A DNA stretch of 64,000 nucleotides from Halomarina halobia (GTDB lineage: Archaea; Halobacteriota; Halobacteria; Halobacteriales; Haloarculaceae), in contig NZ_CP119992.1 of assembly GCF_029338575.1 (NCBI RefSeq), positions 2,170,001 to 2,234,000 on the forward strand, read 5' to 3'. The notes below the pieces were generated by a model, which saw nothing but the letters and a program-made list of their open reading frames with translations, was not told the origin of the DNA and did no database searches. The stretch's first letter is position 1. Each line of letters starts with the position of its first letter. Shown piece by piece: positions 40,547 to 49,339 of this stretch. A program made the position numbers and the translations under genes.

Positions 40547-43336
40547 ATGCAGGAACAACGAGGATTCGACCACGCCGAGGTAGAACAGCGGTGGCAGGCG
40601 CGGTGGGCCGACGCGGGGGTCTACCGCACGCCGGACGACGTCGAGGACCCCACCTACGTGCTCGGGATGTTCCCCTACACGTCCGGCGAGTTGCACATGG
40701 GCCACGTTCGGAACTACACCATCACGGACGCCTACGCGCGGTTCGAGCGCATGCGGGGCGAGGAGGTGCTCCACCCGATGGGGTGGGACGCCTTCGGCCT
40801 GCCCGCCGAGAACGCGGCGATAGAGAGCGCGGAACGCAGTTCCGCGGAAAACGCGAGCGGCGACGAGCCGCGAGCGAGCGACACCAACCCCCGGGACTGG
40901 ACGCTCGACTGCATCGAGCGGATGCGCGAGCAGATGCAGGCGATGGGCTTCGGCTACGACTGGGAGCGCGAGATCGCCACCTGCACCCCCGAGTACTACC
41001 GCTGGAACCAGTGGCTCTTCGAGCGCTTCTTCGAGGCCGGCCTCGTGGAGCGGAAGGCCAGCGAGGTCAACTGGTGTCCCTCCTGCGAGACGGTGCTCGC
41101 CGACGAGCAAGTAGAGGGCGGAGAGACGACGGAGGGGTCTCACGGAGGCGGTGAAGCCGCCGGAGTCTGCTGGCGCTGCGACACGCCCGTCGAGCCGCGG
41201 GAACTGGACCAGTGGTTCCTGAAGATCACCGAGTACGCCGACGAACTCGAGGCGGCGCTCTCCGACCTGGACGGCTGGCCGGACAACGTCCGGCAGATGC
41301 AGCGCAACTGGATCGGCCGCCAGCCGGGTGCTCGCCTCGAATTCGAGATCCACGGGACGGGTCGGCGCACAGCCGACACGGTCGAGGACCACGGCCCCGT
41401 GGAGGTGTTCACCACGCGCATCGACACGGTCCACGGCGTGACGTTCTTCGCGCTCGCGCCGGGCCACGCCATCAGTCGGGAACTCGCCGAGGAGGACGAG
41501 GACGTACGTCGCTTCGTCGAGGAGGTGGCCGACCCAGAGGGCGACACCCCGCAGGGCGTGCGCACCGACCTCACCGCGAGGAACCCCGTCACGGGCGACG
41601 AGGTGCCCGTCTTCGTCGCGGACTTCGTCCTCTCGGACGTGGGCACGGGCGCGCTGATGGGCGTGCCGGGCCACGACGAGCGCGACCACGCCTTCGCGGA
41701 GGCGCAGGGCGTCGACATCGTTCCGGTAATCGCACCCGCGGACGGGCGCGCGGACGAGCGCGCCCGATCGGCCGGGGACATCGAGATCCCGGACGTCTCC
41801 GACGAGGCCTACACCGAGGACGGCGTGCTCGTGAACAGCGGGCAGTACTCCGGCATGGAGAGCGACGCCGCGCGCGAGCGCCTGATCGCCGACGTGAAGG
41901 GCGCGGAGGAGCACGTCCAGTACCGCCTGCGCGACTGGGGCATCTCCCGGCAGCGCTATTGGGGGACGCCGATCCCGGTCGTCCACTGCCCGGAGTGCGG
42001 TCCCGTCCTCGTCCCGGAGGAGGACCTGCCCGTCGAGCTGCCCGAGTTCGTCCCCACGACGGGCAACCCGATCGCCGCGGTCGACGAGTTCGTCCGCACG
42101 ACCTGCCCCGAGTGCGGCGGCGAGGCGGAGCGCGAGACGGACACGATGGACACCTTCATGGACTCCTCGTGGTACTTCCTGCGCTACGTCTCGCCGGACG
42201 CGACCGACGCGCCCTACGACGTCGAGCGCGCGAACGACTGGATGCCCGTCGATCGGTACGTCGGCGGCATCGAGCACGCCGTGATGCACCTGCTCTACTC
42301 GCGGTTCGTCACGAAGGTCCTCGCGGACCTCGACCTGCTTGACCACCGCGAGCCGTTCTCGAACCTCGTCACGCAGGGGATGGTGCTCGCCGACGGCGAG
42401 AAGATGTCGAAGAGCAAGGGCAACGGCATCTCGCCGCTCGAGATCGTCGAGCGCTACGGCGCGGACACCGCCCGCCTGTTCACCCTCCAGGCCGCCCAGC
42501 CCGAGCGCGACTTCGACTGGTCCGACAAGGGCGTCCAGTCCGCCCACGCCTTCCTCCAGCGGCTCGCCGAGCTTGTCGAGGCGTTCGATCCCGCGGAGGC
42601 GACCGGGGAGCGCGACGAGGTCGCGGCGTACGTCGCCCGCGAGATCGACGCCACCGTCGCGGCGGCCACCGAGGACTTCGAGACGCTCACGTTCAACACC
42701 GCGATCCGCGAGACGCGGTCGCTCGCGGGCCTGCTGCGACGGTACCGCGAGCACGCGCCGCCCCACGGAGAGACGTTCGAGCGCGGCCTGCGCGCCGTCG
42801 TTCGGCTGCTCGCGCCGGTCGCCCCGCACGTGAGCGAGGAACTGTGGCGCGAACTCGACGCCGAGGGCTTCGTCGCCGAGGCCCCGTGGCCCGAACCCGA
42901 GCGCGACACGGCGGACCACGAACGCGAGCGCCGCCTCGTGGAGAACACCCGGAGCGACGTCCGCCAGATCGTCGACGTGGCGGGCATCGACGACCCCGAG
43001 CGCATCGAGGTGGTCGTCGCGCCCGAGTGGAAGCACCGCGCGCTCTCCATCGCGATCGAGAGCGACGCGCCGAACGTCATCGGCGAGATCATGGGCGACG
43101 AGGAGATCCGGGCGCAGGGGGACGCCGCCGCGTCCTACGGTCAGGACCTCCAGGACGAGCGACAGTCGCTCACGCCCGCGCTGGCACCCGAGCGGGAGTA
43201 CGAGGCGCTCCGGCGCGCGGCGTGGCTGCTCGAACGGGAGTTCGACGCCGAGGTTCGCGTCACCCGCGCCGGGGACGCGAGCGACGACCTCGCCGGCAAG
43301 GCCCACCCCGGCCGGCCGGCGATCCGGATCGACTGA
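40547..43336 (+). CDS. leuS2: Leucyl-tRNA synthetase, bacterial type
   Basis: 929 residues, class I. HMGH at 50-53 in YTSGELHMGHVRNYTITDAYARF; the bacterial signature HPMGWDAFGLPAENAAI; a zinc-binding segment CPSC...CWRC (about 180-210); an editing domain; DSSWYFLRYVSP; and KMSKSKGNGISP near 619. The C-terminal part resembles the archaeal tRNA-Leu-binding form seen in haloarchaeal LeuRS. It diverges from the archaeal-type leuS, with the toxin-antitoxin remnant between them. Which enzyme is the housekeeping one cannot be read from sequence. Confidence 0.93.
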   Translation: MQEQRGFDHAEVEQRWQARWADAGVYRTPDDVEDPTYVLGMFPYTSGELHMGHVRNYTITDAYARFERMRGEEVLHPMGWDAFGLPAENAAIESAERSSAENASGDEPRASDTNPRDWTLDCIERMREQMQAMGFGYDWEREIATCTPEYYRWNQWLFERFFEAGLVERKASEVNWCPSCETVLADEQVEGGETTEGSHGGGEAAGVCWRCDTPVEPRELDQWFLKITEYADELEAALSDLDGWPDNVRQMQRNWIGRQPGARLEFEIHGTGRRTADTVEDHGPVEVFTTRIDTVHGVTFFALAPGHAISRELAEEDEDVRRFVEEVADPEGDTPQGVRTDLTARNPVTGDEVPVFVADFVLSDVGTGALMGVPGHDERDHAFAEAQGVDIVPVIAPADGRADERARSAGDIEIPDVSDEAYTEDGVLVNSGQYSGMESDAARERLIADVKGAEEHVQYRLRDWGISRQRYWGTPIPVVHCPECGPVLVPEEDLPVELPEFVPTTGNPIAAVDEFVRTTCPECGGEAERETDTMDTFMDSSWYFLRYVSPDATDAPYDVERANDWMPVDRYVGGIEHAVMHLLYSRFVTKVLADLDLLDHREPFSNLVTQGMVLADGEKMSKSKGNGISPLEIVERYGADTARLFTLQAAQPERDFDWSDKGVQSAHAFLQRLAELVEAFDPAEATGERDEVAAYVAREIDATVAAATEDFETLTFNTAIRETRSLAGLLRRYREHAPPHGETFERGLRAVVRLLAPVAPHVSEELWRELDAEGFVAEAPWPEPERDTADHERERRLVENTRSDVRQIVDVAGIDDPERIEVVVAPEWKHRALSIAIESDAPNVIGEIMGDEEIRAQGDAAASYGQDLQDERQSLTPALAPEREYEALRRAAWLLEREFDAEVRVTRAGDASDDLAGKAHPGRPAIRID

Positions 43337-43472
43337 ATGAAAGGCGGTCGGCTTTAGATCGTCGAAATACGTTTCGCGTTCGCCGAAGCGCGGCGCGCCC
43401 CGACGGGTGGCGGGCGCTCGCCGCCCGAACCGCGGACGCGATCGCCGCGCTGTCCTGATCGCCCGACGGGGA

Positions 43473-43886
43473 TCACTCGATGGGGATCGACTCCCCGCTG
43501 TCGGTGCTCTCCTTCGCGAGCGTGACCGTCAGGACGCCGTTGTTGTAGCTCGCGTTCGTCGAGGAGGGATCGACCCGCTCGGACAGGCGGACGCTACGGG
43601 TGACCGACTCTCGCGTGCGCTCGCGGCGGACGTAGCTTCCCTCCTCTGCCTCCTCTTCCTCCTCGGCGGAGCGCTCCGCCGAGACGACGAGCGTCGACCC
43701 CGACAGTCGCACGTCGATGTCCGACTTCTCGTAGCCGGGGAGGTCGGCGGTGACGACGAACGAGTCGTCGGTCTCGACGACGTCGATGGGCACGCCCTGC
43801 GTGAGGCCGGTGTCGAAGGCGCGCAGTCCCTCGTTCATCTCCTCGAACATGCGCTCGATCTCCTCGAACGGGTTTCGACGGGGCAT
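43473..43886 (-). CDS. Hsp20 / alpha-crystallin small heat-shock protein
   Basis: 137 residues. Short N-terminus (MPRRNPFEEIERMFEEM), alpha-crystallin domain (about 35-125) with VPIDVVETDDSFVVTADLPGYEKSDIDVRL, YNNGVLTVTLAK, and a C-terminal IPIE anchoring motif of the I-x-I/V type. An ATP-independent holdase preventing aggregation, probably oligomeric. A run of Glu (EEEEEAEEG) in the middle loop is a halophilic trait. The ATG at 43,886 is favoured over an upstream extension. Convergent with leuS2. Confidence 0.92.
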   Translation of the reverse strand: MPRRNPFEEIERMFEEMNEGLRAFDTGLTQGVPIDVVETDDSFVVTADLPGYEKSDIDVRLSGSTLVVSAERSAEEEEEAEEGSYVRRERTRESVTRSVRLSERVDPSSTNASYNNGVLTVTLAKESTDSGESIPIE

Positions 43887-43918
43887 ACGAGGAAGTACGC
43901 CTCCATACCGGATAAATT

Positions 43919-44737
43919 CTAGTACAGCACGTGCCGAGTGTCGTACGACCCGAGGCGACGGACCCATCCGTCCTCGACGATCCCCTCGACGACCTCGACG
44001 GCCTCCCGCGTGCGCTCCTCGTACAGGCCCGCCGCGACGTCGACGTGGAACACGTAGTCGCCGAGGCGCTCGCCGCTGGGTCGGGACTCGACGCGCGTCA
44101 GGTTGATGTCCCGCTCGGCGAACGGTTCGAGCAGGCGCAACAGCAGGCCGGGGTAGTTCGTGTTCGGATAGACCACGAGCGAGGTCTTCCCGCCCGCGTC
44201 GCTGCGCTCGGTCTCGGGTGCGACGACGACGAAGCGCGTCGCGTTCGACGTGCGGTCCTGGATGTTCTCGGCGAGTACGCGCAGCCCCCCGCCGTACTCC
44301 TCGGACGCGTTGTCGGGGTGCCCGATACCGGCGACGGACGGGTCCTCGCGCGCCTGCTCGACGCCGCGGGCGGTGCTCGCGACCGCCTCCCGGGCCACGT
44401 GCGGGTAGTTATCCTCCAGGTAGCTGCGACACTGCGCCAGCGCCTGGGCGTGGCTGGCCACCACCTCGAAGTCCTCCCCCTGGGCGAGCAGCGCGTGCCG
44501 GATCGGCGTGACGATCTCCCGGACGACGGCGACGTCGTGGGTCGCCAGCGCGTCGAGGCTCTCGGTGACGCTCCCCTCGATGCTGTTCTCGATCGGCACG
44601 ACGCCGCGTTCGACGCGCCCCTCGGCGACCGCCTCGACGATGTCGGTGACCGACTCGGCGAACGTGACCTCGTCGGCGATCGCGCGCGCGGCCCGGTGGG
44701 AGTACGTCCCCTCGGGACCGAGCGTGATGGCCTTCAT
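43919..44737 (-). CDS. pheA: Prephenate dehydratase
   Basis: Converts prephenate to phenylpyruvate in phenylalanine synthesis. 272 residues as a stand-alone dehydratase. Motifs are LGPEGTYSHRAA (6-17), VPIENSIEGSV (about 46-56) and the catalytic NATRFVVV (about 163). The ACT domain (about 185-265) with NLTRVESRPSGERLGDYVFHVD carries the ESRP effector-binding motif for phenylalanine feedback. The start MKAITLGPEGTYS is standard. Its stop is 33 bp from the Hsp20 start on the same strand. Confidence 0.94.
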   Translation of the reverse strand: MKAITLGPEGTYSHRAARAIADEVTFAESVTDIVEAVAEGRVERGVVPIENSIEGSVTESLDALATHDVAVVREIVTPIRHALLAQGEDFEVVASHAQALAQCRSYLEDNYPHVAREAVASTARGVEQAREDPSVAGIGHPDNASEEYGGGLRVLAENIQDRTSNATRFVVVAPETERSDAGGKTSLVVYPNTNYPGLLLRLLEPFAERDINLTRVESRPSGERLGDYVFHVDVAAGLYEERTREAVEVVEGIVEDGWVRRLGSYDTRHVLY

Positions 44738-44886
44738 GCGCCCTGATTGTCGAGAGGACGGTAAAAACGCGTCGGCGGTGATCGCGGCGCGTCGCAACGC
44801 TTTTTCCCCCGTGGTCGGTTTCTCTTACCATTGATCGGGGTACCGACGACTGCCGCCTCCGGATCGACGGAGGGCTCGCGCGGGCG

Positions 44887-45366
44887 ATGACGACTATCCG
44901 GCTAGAGACGCCCATCGACGCGCCGGCGGAGCGGGTGTTCGACCTCGCGCGGTCCGTCACCCTCCGGGAGAACGCCCTGCAGTCGTACCACCTCCGCGCC
45001 ACCGCGGGCGTGACCGGCGACCTGCAGCGGCCGGGGAGTTCCATCGCCTGGAGCGTCCGCTTCTTCGGCGTCCCCGTCTCCTACACGATGAAGCTCGTCA
45101 CGTACAGCCGCCCCCGGCACTTCCGCGAGCGCATGGTCGAGGGCCCCTTCGAGCGCCTCCTCCACGACCGCTTCTTCGAACCCCGCGAGGAGGGCGGGAC
45201 GCTCCTCCGCGACGTCTACACCTTCGAGTCGCCCCTCGGACCGCTCGGCGACGTCGCCGACAGCGTCTACCTCGAGGGATACCTCGGAGAACTGCTCGAA
45301 CGGGTCAACGCCGAACTGCGGTACGCGGCCGAGACGAACCGGTGGCGCGGGTACCTCGGGGAGTAG
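44887..45366 (+). CDS. SRPBCC (START/Bet v1-like) family protein
   Basis: 159 residues. The N-terminal IRLETPIDAPAERVFDLARSVTLRENA is characteristic of polyketide-cyclase/SRPBCC domains. A beta-sheet core follows (SIAWSVRFFGVPVSYTMKLVTYSRPRHFRERMVEGPFERLLHDRFF) and a long C-terminal helix with LEGYLGELLERVNAELRY. It probably binds a hydrophobic ligand in an internal cavity. The exact role is unknown. Convergent with the dihydrolipoamide dehydrogenase gene. Confidence 0.85.
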   Translation: MTTIRLETPIDAPAERVFDLARSVTLRENALQSYHLRATAGVTGDLQRPGSSIAWSVRFFGVPVSYTMKLVTYSRPRHFRERMVEGPFERLLHDRFFEPREEGGTLLRDVYTFESPLGPLGDVADSVYLEGYLGELLERVNAELRYAAETNRWRGYLGE

Positions 45367-45391
45367 GAGAGACTGATGAGAGGGGCGTGAG

Positions 45392-46816
45392 CTACCGATT
45401 CAGCGTGTGGATCGCCTGCCCCTCCGCGTTCTCGGCCGCCTCCATCACCGCCTCCGAGAGCGTCGGGTGGACGTGGATGGTGGCGGCGACGTCCTCCAGG
45501 GTCGCGCCCATCTCGACGGCGAGGGTGAGTTCGGCGATCAGTTCGGAGGCCTCCGGCGCGACGACCTGCGCGCCGAGGACGAACCCGCTCGGCCCGTCGG
45601 CGACGATGCGGACGAAGCCGTCCGACTCGTTCATCGTCAGCGCCCGCCCGCTCGCGCGCATTGGCATCTGGCCGACGACGGGCTCGAAGCCCGCCTCATC
45701 GGCCTCCGCCTCCGTCATGCCGACGGTGCCGATCTCGGGGTCGGTGAACACCGCCGCCGGGACGGACTGGTAGTCGAGCGCCGACGGCTCGCCCGCGATC
45801 ACCTCGGCGGCGACCTGTCCCTCCTTCATCGCCTTGTGTGCGAGCATCGGCTCGCCCGCGACGTCGCCGATGGCGTAGACGTGCTCGACGTTGGTCCGCG
45901 CGCGGTCGTCGGTCGGGACGAACCCCCGCTCGTCGGTCTCGACGCCAGCCGCCTCCAGGTTCACGGTGTCCGTGACCGGAGTGCGCCCGACCGCGACGAG
46001 CACCTTCTCCGCGCCGAACTCGCTCACGGTGCCGTCCCCGTCCTCCGTGCGGACGGTGATCCCGTCGCCCGAGCGCTCCCAGTCCTTCGCGGCCTCGCCG
46101 AAGTGGAACTCGATGCCGAGTTCCTCCGCGCGGTCCCGGACGATCCGCGCCACGTCGTCCTCGTAGCCGGGCAGCGCCGAGTCGAGCATCTCGACGACGG
46201 TGACGTCGGTGCCGAGCTTGGCGAAGACGGTGCCGAGTTCCATCCCGATGTAGCCCGCGCCCACGACGACCAGGCTCTCCGGGAGCGTGTCGAGCGCGAG
46301 GGCGTCCCGGGAGGAGAGGACGTACTCGCCGTCGAACTCGAAGTTCGGGATCTGGACGGGCCGCGAGCCGGTCGAGACGATCGCGTGCTCGAACTCGATC
46401 GACTCCGAGCCCTGGCCGTCGCCGCCGTGGGCGACGCGCACCTTGTTCTCGTCGGCGAACTCCGCGGTGCCCTCGACGAGGTTGACGCCGTTCGCCTTAC
46501 AGAGCTTCTCGACGCCGCTGGTGAGCTGGTCGACGACGCCGTCCTTCCACGACACCATCCCCTTCATGTCCACGGCGGGGTCGGCGTGGATGCCCATCTC
46601 CTCGGCTTCCCGGGCGGCGTGGGCGACGTCGGACGCCGTCACCAGCGCCTTCGAGGGGATGCAGCCGTAGTTGAGGCAGGTCCCGCCGTAGGCGTCCTTC
46701 TCGATCAGCGTCGTGTCGAGGCCCAGTTGCGCGGCGCGGATGGCGGCAACGTACCCGCCCGGCCCGGCACCGATGACGACGACCTCGGTTCCAGTCGCGA
46801 TGTCTCCGACGACCAT
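45392..46816 (-). CDS. lpdA: Dihydrolipoamide dehydrogenase
   Basis: FAD/NAD-dependent E3 enzyme reoxidising dihydrolipoamide of 2-oxoacid dehydrogenase or glycine cleavage complexes. 474 residues. FAD motif VVVIGAGPGGYVAAIRAAQLG (12-32), redox disulfide GGTCLNYGCIPSKA (Cys47, Cys52), NAD motif VVVGAGYIGMELG (about 180), and the C-terminal dimer-interface His-Glu in IHVHPTLSEAVMEAA. No E1/E2 genes are adjacent here. Confidence 0.94.
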   Translation of the reverse strand: MVVGDIATGTEVVVIGAGPGGYVAAIRAAQLGLDTTLIEKDAYGGTCLNYGCIPSKALVTASDVAHAAREAEEMGIHADPAVDMKGMVSWKDGVVDQLTSGVEKLCKANGVNLVEGTAEFADENKVRVAHGGDGQGSESIEFEHAIVSTGSRPVQIPNFEFDGEYVLSSRDALALDTLPESLVVVGAGYIGMELGTVFAKLGTDVTVVEMLDSALPGYEDDVARIVRDRAEELGIEFHFGEAAKDWERSGDGITVRTEDGDGTVSEFGAEKVLVAVGRTPVTDTVNLEAAGVETDERGFVPTDDRARTNVEHVYAIGDVAGEPMLAHKAMKEGQVAAEVIAGEPSALDYQSVPAAVFTDPEIGTVGMTEAEADEAGFEPVVGQMPMRASGRALTMNESDGFVRIVADGPSGFVLGAQVVAPEASELIAELTLAVEMGATLEDVAATIHVHPTLSEAVMEAAENAEGQAIHTLNR

Positions 46817-46963
46817 GACGTGAGCAGTATTTGCCGCGCGGGGTAAGGCTGTATGGGTTTCCTCACGGAGGGCGGAGTGGCATCGTGTGGAGCAGTTCGG
46901 TCGTACCGAGCGGTTCGGCCGGCTCCGATCTCACCGATCCCCCCGCGGGGCGGCGGGGAGCGG

Positions 46964-48421
46964 TCACAGGTAACCGAGCTCGTCCAGTTGTTCCTCGACG
47001 GCCGCGTCGAAGTCCATCTCCCGGGAGGTGGCGGCCGCCCGCTCCTTGTACTCGGTCAGTTCCACGTCGAAGAGGTCCTTCGTGGCCGCCGGGATCTCGA
47101 CGCCGGTCGCCACCCTTCGCTGCCACGAGGGCCTGTCCGGATCGAGTTCGTACTCCTCGCTCGCGCCCAGCGAGTCCCACTGGAACTTCCGGGTGCCCTC
47201 GCCGTCGTAGACGCACCGCACCATCCGGTTCCAGAAGTCGGCGTCCTCCTCGGGCTGGTACCAGATGGAACTCTCGCCGCCCCCGAGTACGCCGATCAAT
47301 TCGGCCGGGATCCGCTCGTCGACGAGCCCCTCGTCGAACGGCTCGTCGCGGGCGAGGCCGACGAGCAGGTCGCCGAGGGAGAGCTGCGAGAAGTACCGGG
47401 TGACCGCGGCCGGATAGCCCGCGGGCGGGTTGATCACGTCGCACGGGGTGTGGAGGACGCCCTCGGTCGTGCTCCTCGTGTGGTGGAACAGCCCGTCGTC
47501 CGCGGGATAGCCCAGGTTGTGGCCGTGATCGGAGATCACGACGACCGTCGTCTCGCGGTCGGTGACGCGCCGGAGTCGGCCGACGAGGTCAGAGGCGACG
47601 CGGTCGAGATAATCGACCGCCGCCGCGTACAGCTGCCGGTAGTTGCGCGTGTACTCCTCGGTCGCGGCCCCGTCGGCGTTCAGTTCCCACTTGCTGAACT
47701 CGGTCGAGCTCCAGTCGTTCGGCACCGAGTGGAGCGACTGGTCGTACTGCCGGAGGTTCCGCAGGGGCGTGTGCGCGTCCATGAAGTTCGCGAAGAGGAA
47801 CCACGGCTCGTCGACCGCCGCGGCGCGCTCGACCGCCGTGTCGGCGATGTTCCTCGCGCCGTCGTCGACGAGTTCCGGGATCGGCAGCCGCGTCGCCGCC
47901 GAACCGCCCTTCACCCACAGGCCGTTCGCGAGGCTCTTGAGCGGCTCGTCGTGTCCGAGACAGGCCCGGAGGAAGCCGAGGTACCGCCTCACGGCGTCCG
48001 GGTGGTCCGACCGCTTCACGTACTCCTGGACGGTGAGCCCCTCGGTGAACAGCGCCGGCTGCGCCTGCGAGCCGATCGAGAAGTCGTGAAACTCGTCGAA
48101 GAGGACGTCGAAGTCGAACGCCGAACTCACGTACGGGTTGGCGCTCAGCCCGATCGTCGCGTGCTCGGGGAGTTCCCCGAGAAACAGGTCGTCCCGGTCG
48201 AACCGCGAGAAGCTGAAGTCGGAGCCGAAGCCCTCGGCGTGCACGCCGTGCTGGTGCGGGAGCTTCCCGGTGAGGATGCTCGCGTGACTCGGCGCGCTCC
48301 ACGAACTCGCGGCGCGGCACTGCTCGAACGAGGCGTCGGCGGCCGTCCGGAGTCGCGGGGCGTACTCGTCGTACACGTCCTTCCGGACCGTATCGAGCAC
48401 GATGAGGACGACGTTGCGCAC
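46964..48421 (-). CDS. Sulfatase-family hydrolase (Ser-type)
   Basis: 485 residues of the alkaline phosphatase-like superfamily. VVLIVLDTVRKDVYDEYAPRL provides the metal-binding Asp. The nucleophile site reads SSWSAPSHASILTG, with Ser where aerobic sulfatases have Cys, so any formylglycine would need the anaerobic maturase. Metal ligands FANFMDAHTPL and VVVISDHGHNLGYP follow. No signal peptide, so it is cytoplasmic or acts on nucleotide-activated or lipid-linked substrates; sulfoester or phosphoester specificity is unknown. GTG start. The 305-bp gap upstream (48,422-48,726) has an AT-rich promoter-like stretch (48,495-48,535) and no gene. Confidence 0.85.
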   Translation of the reverse strand: MRNVVLIVLDTVRKDVYDEYAPRLRTAADASFEQCRAASSWSAPSHASILTGKLPHQHGVHAEGFGSDFSFSRFDRDDLFLGELPEHATIGLSANPYVSSAFDFDVLFDEFHDFSIGSQAQPALFTEGLTVQEYVKRSDHPDAVRRYLGFLRACLGHDEPLKSLANGLWVKGGSAATRLPIPELVDDGARNIADTAVERAAAVDEPWFLFANFMDAHTPLRNLRQYDQSLHSVPNDWSSTEFSKWELNADGAATEEYTRNYRQLYAAAVDYLDRVASDLVGRLRRVTDRETTVVVISDHGHNLGYPADDGLFHHTRSTTEGVLHTPCDVINPPAGYPAAVTRYFSQLSLGDLLVGLARDEPFDEGLVDERIPAELIGVLGGGESSIWYQPEEDADFWNRMVRCVYDGEGTRKFQWDSLGASEEYELDPDRPSWQRRVATGVEIPAATKDLFDVELTEYKERAAATSREMDFDAAVEEQLDELGYL

Positions 48422-48726
48422 GGTTCATCCCCCCGATCCCGCCCGAGGCGCCCGCGCCGGAACCGCGGAATCGGAACGGTAAACTGTGCCACTATGTGAC
48501 ATAATATAATCTAGTCGGCTACTCGGCAACAAATTTTGCCTTGCACCTGCGAACGGTTCGGCGCGAAGCGCCGAGAACGCGCCCGGAGGAGCGCTCGCCC
48601 GTCGAAGACAGTCGCTATCCGTCGCCGTTACTTACCCCTCGTGATAGTTCGGGACGGTGATGTGAAGGCCGGGATCGTCTCGCCGGCGAGACGATCCCCC
48701 ACCGGCGCGGCCGACGCTCGCGGGTC

Positions 48727-49065
48727 TCAGTCGCCGATGTCTTCGTCGAACTCCCTCTGCGAGAGGTCCTCTATGAGGTCCCGCACGCGTTCGACGGTGT
48801 CGTCGTCGATGTCGTCGACGGCCTCGACGCCGTGGGCTCCCCCGTGCGCGGTCTGGAGCGCGTTCTCGTTGAGGTCGCCGTCCGGGTCGACGACCGGTAG
48901 TTTCAGGTCGGTGAACGCCTCCGGCGGGAAACCCGAGGCGGAGAGGAGGAAGTGGCCGTCGATCTCGGAGAGGTCGTCGGTGTCGAAGTCCTCCTCCCGC
49001 GGCGCGCTCCACTCCTCGGTGGTCGTCCCCGAATAGTCGGGTTCGTGCACCTCGTAGTCCGTCAT
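48727..49065 (-). CDS. Conserved haloarchaeal protein of unknown function
   Basis: 112 residues, strongly acidic (many Asp and Glu, few Lys). The conserved-looking core SGFPPEAFTDLKLPVVDPDGDLNENALQTAHGGAHGVEAVDDID is followed by a terminal amphipathic helix (TVERVRDLIEDLSQREF). Such LPVVDPDG...NALQTAHGGAH stretches occur in haloarchaeal proteins often found near phage-like genes, but no function is assigned. It lies just outside the left end of the integrated element. Confidence 0.75.
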   Translation of the reverse strand: MTDYEVHEPDYSGTTTEEWSAPREEDFDTDDLSEIDGHFLLSASGFPPEAFTDLKLPVVDPDGDLNENALQTAHGGAHGVEAVDDIDDDTVERVRDLIEDLSQREFDEDIGD

Positions 49066-49298
49066 GGCTCGCGCTCGTGACTACGAACGGCGCGGACGTA
49101 AGCGACGTGGCCGCCCGCCAGTCGTGCGTCGCGTGACGACGACGCACTCGGGGTGTCGGGGCACGACTGACTGGCCCCCGGTTCGGGGCTACCGGGCTAC
49201 GGACGGTAGCGTCGACGTCCGACGTCGCCCGGTCGTGATCGCGGATCGAGGAGGGGTCACGCCTTTTCACCGCTCACGAATTTGTTCACAGTGAAAAG

Positions 49299-49309
49299 TG
49301 CCGCCTCCC
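49299..49309. repeat. Left attachment site (attL) of the tRNA-Phe element
   Basis: TGCCGCCTCCC is identical to the tRNA-Phe 3' end at 58,741-58,751. With one slipped base, GGATT also matches. The integrase gene begins about 30 bp inside. Confidence 0.75.
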
Positions 49310-49339
49310 AGGATTCCACTGGTGGTTTACATCCCTCCT

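Noticed and set aside
49064..49294. Plus-strand frame between the hypothetical gene and attL
   Set aside because: Arg-rich, overlaps the start of the minus-strand gene, ends at attL, with no similarity to known families.
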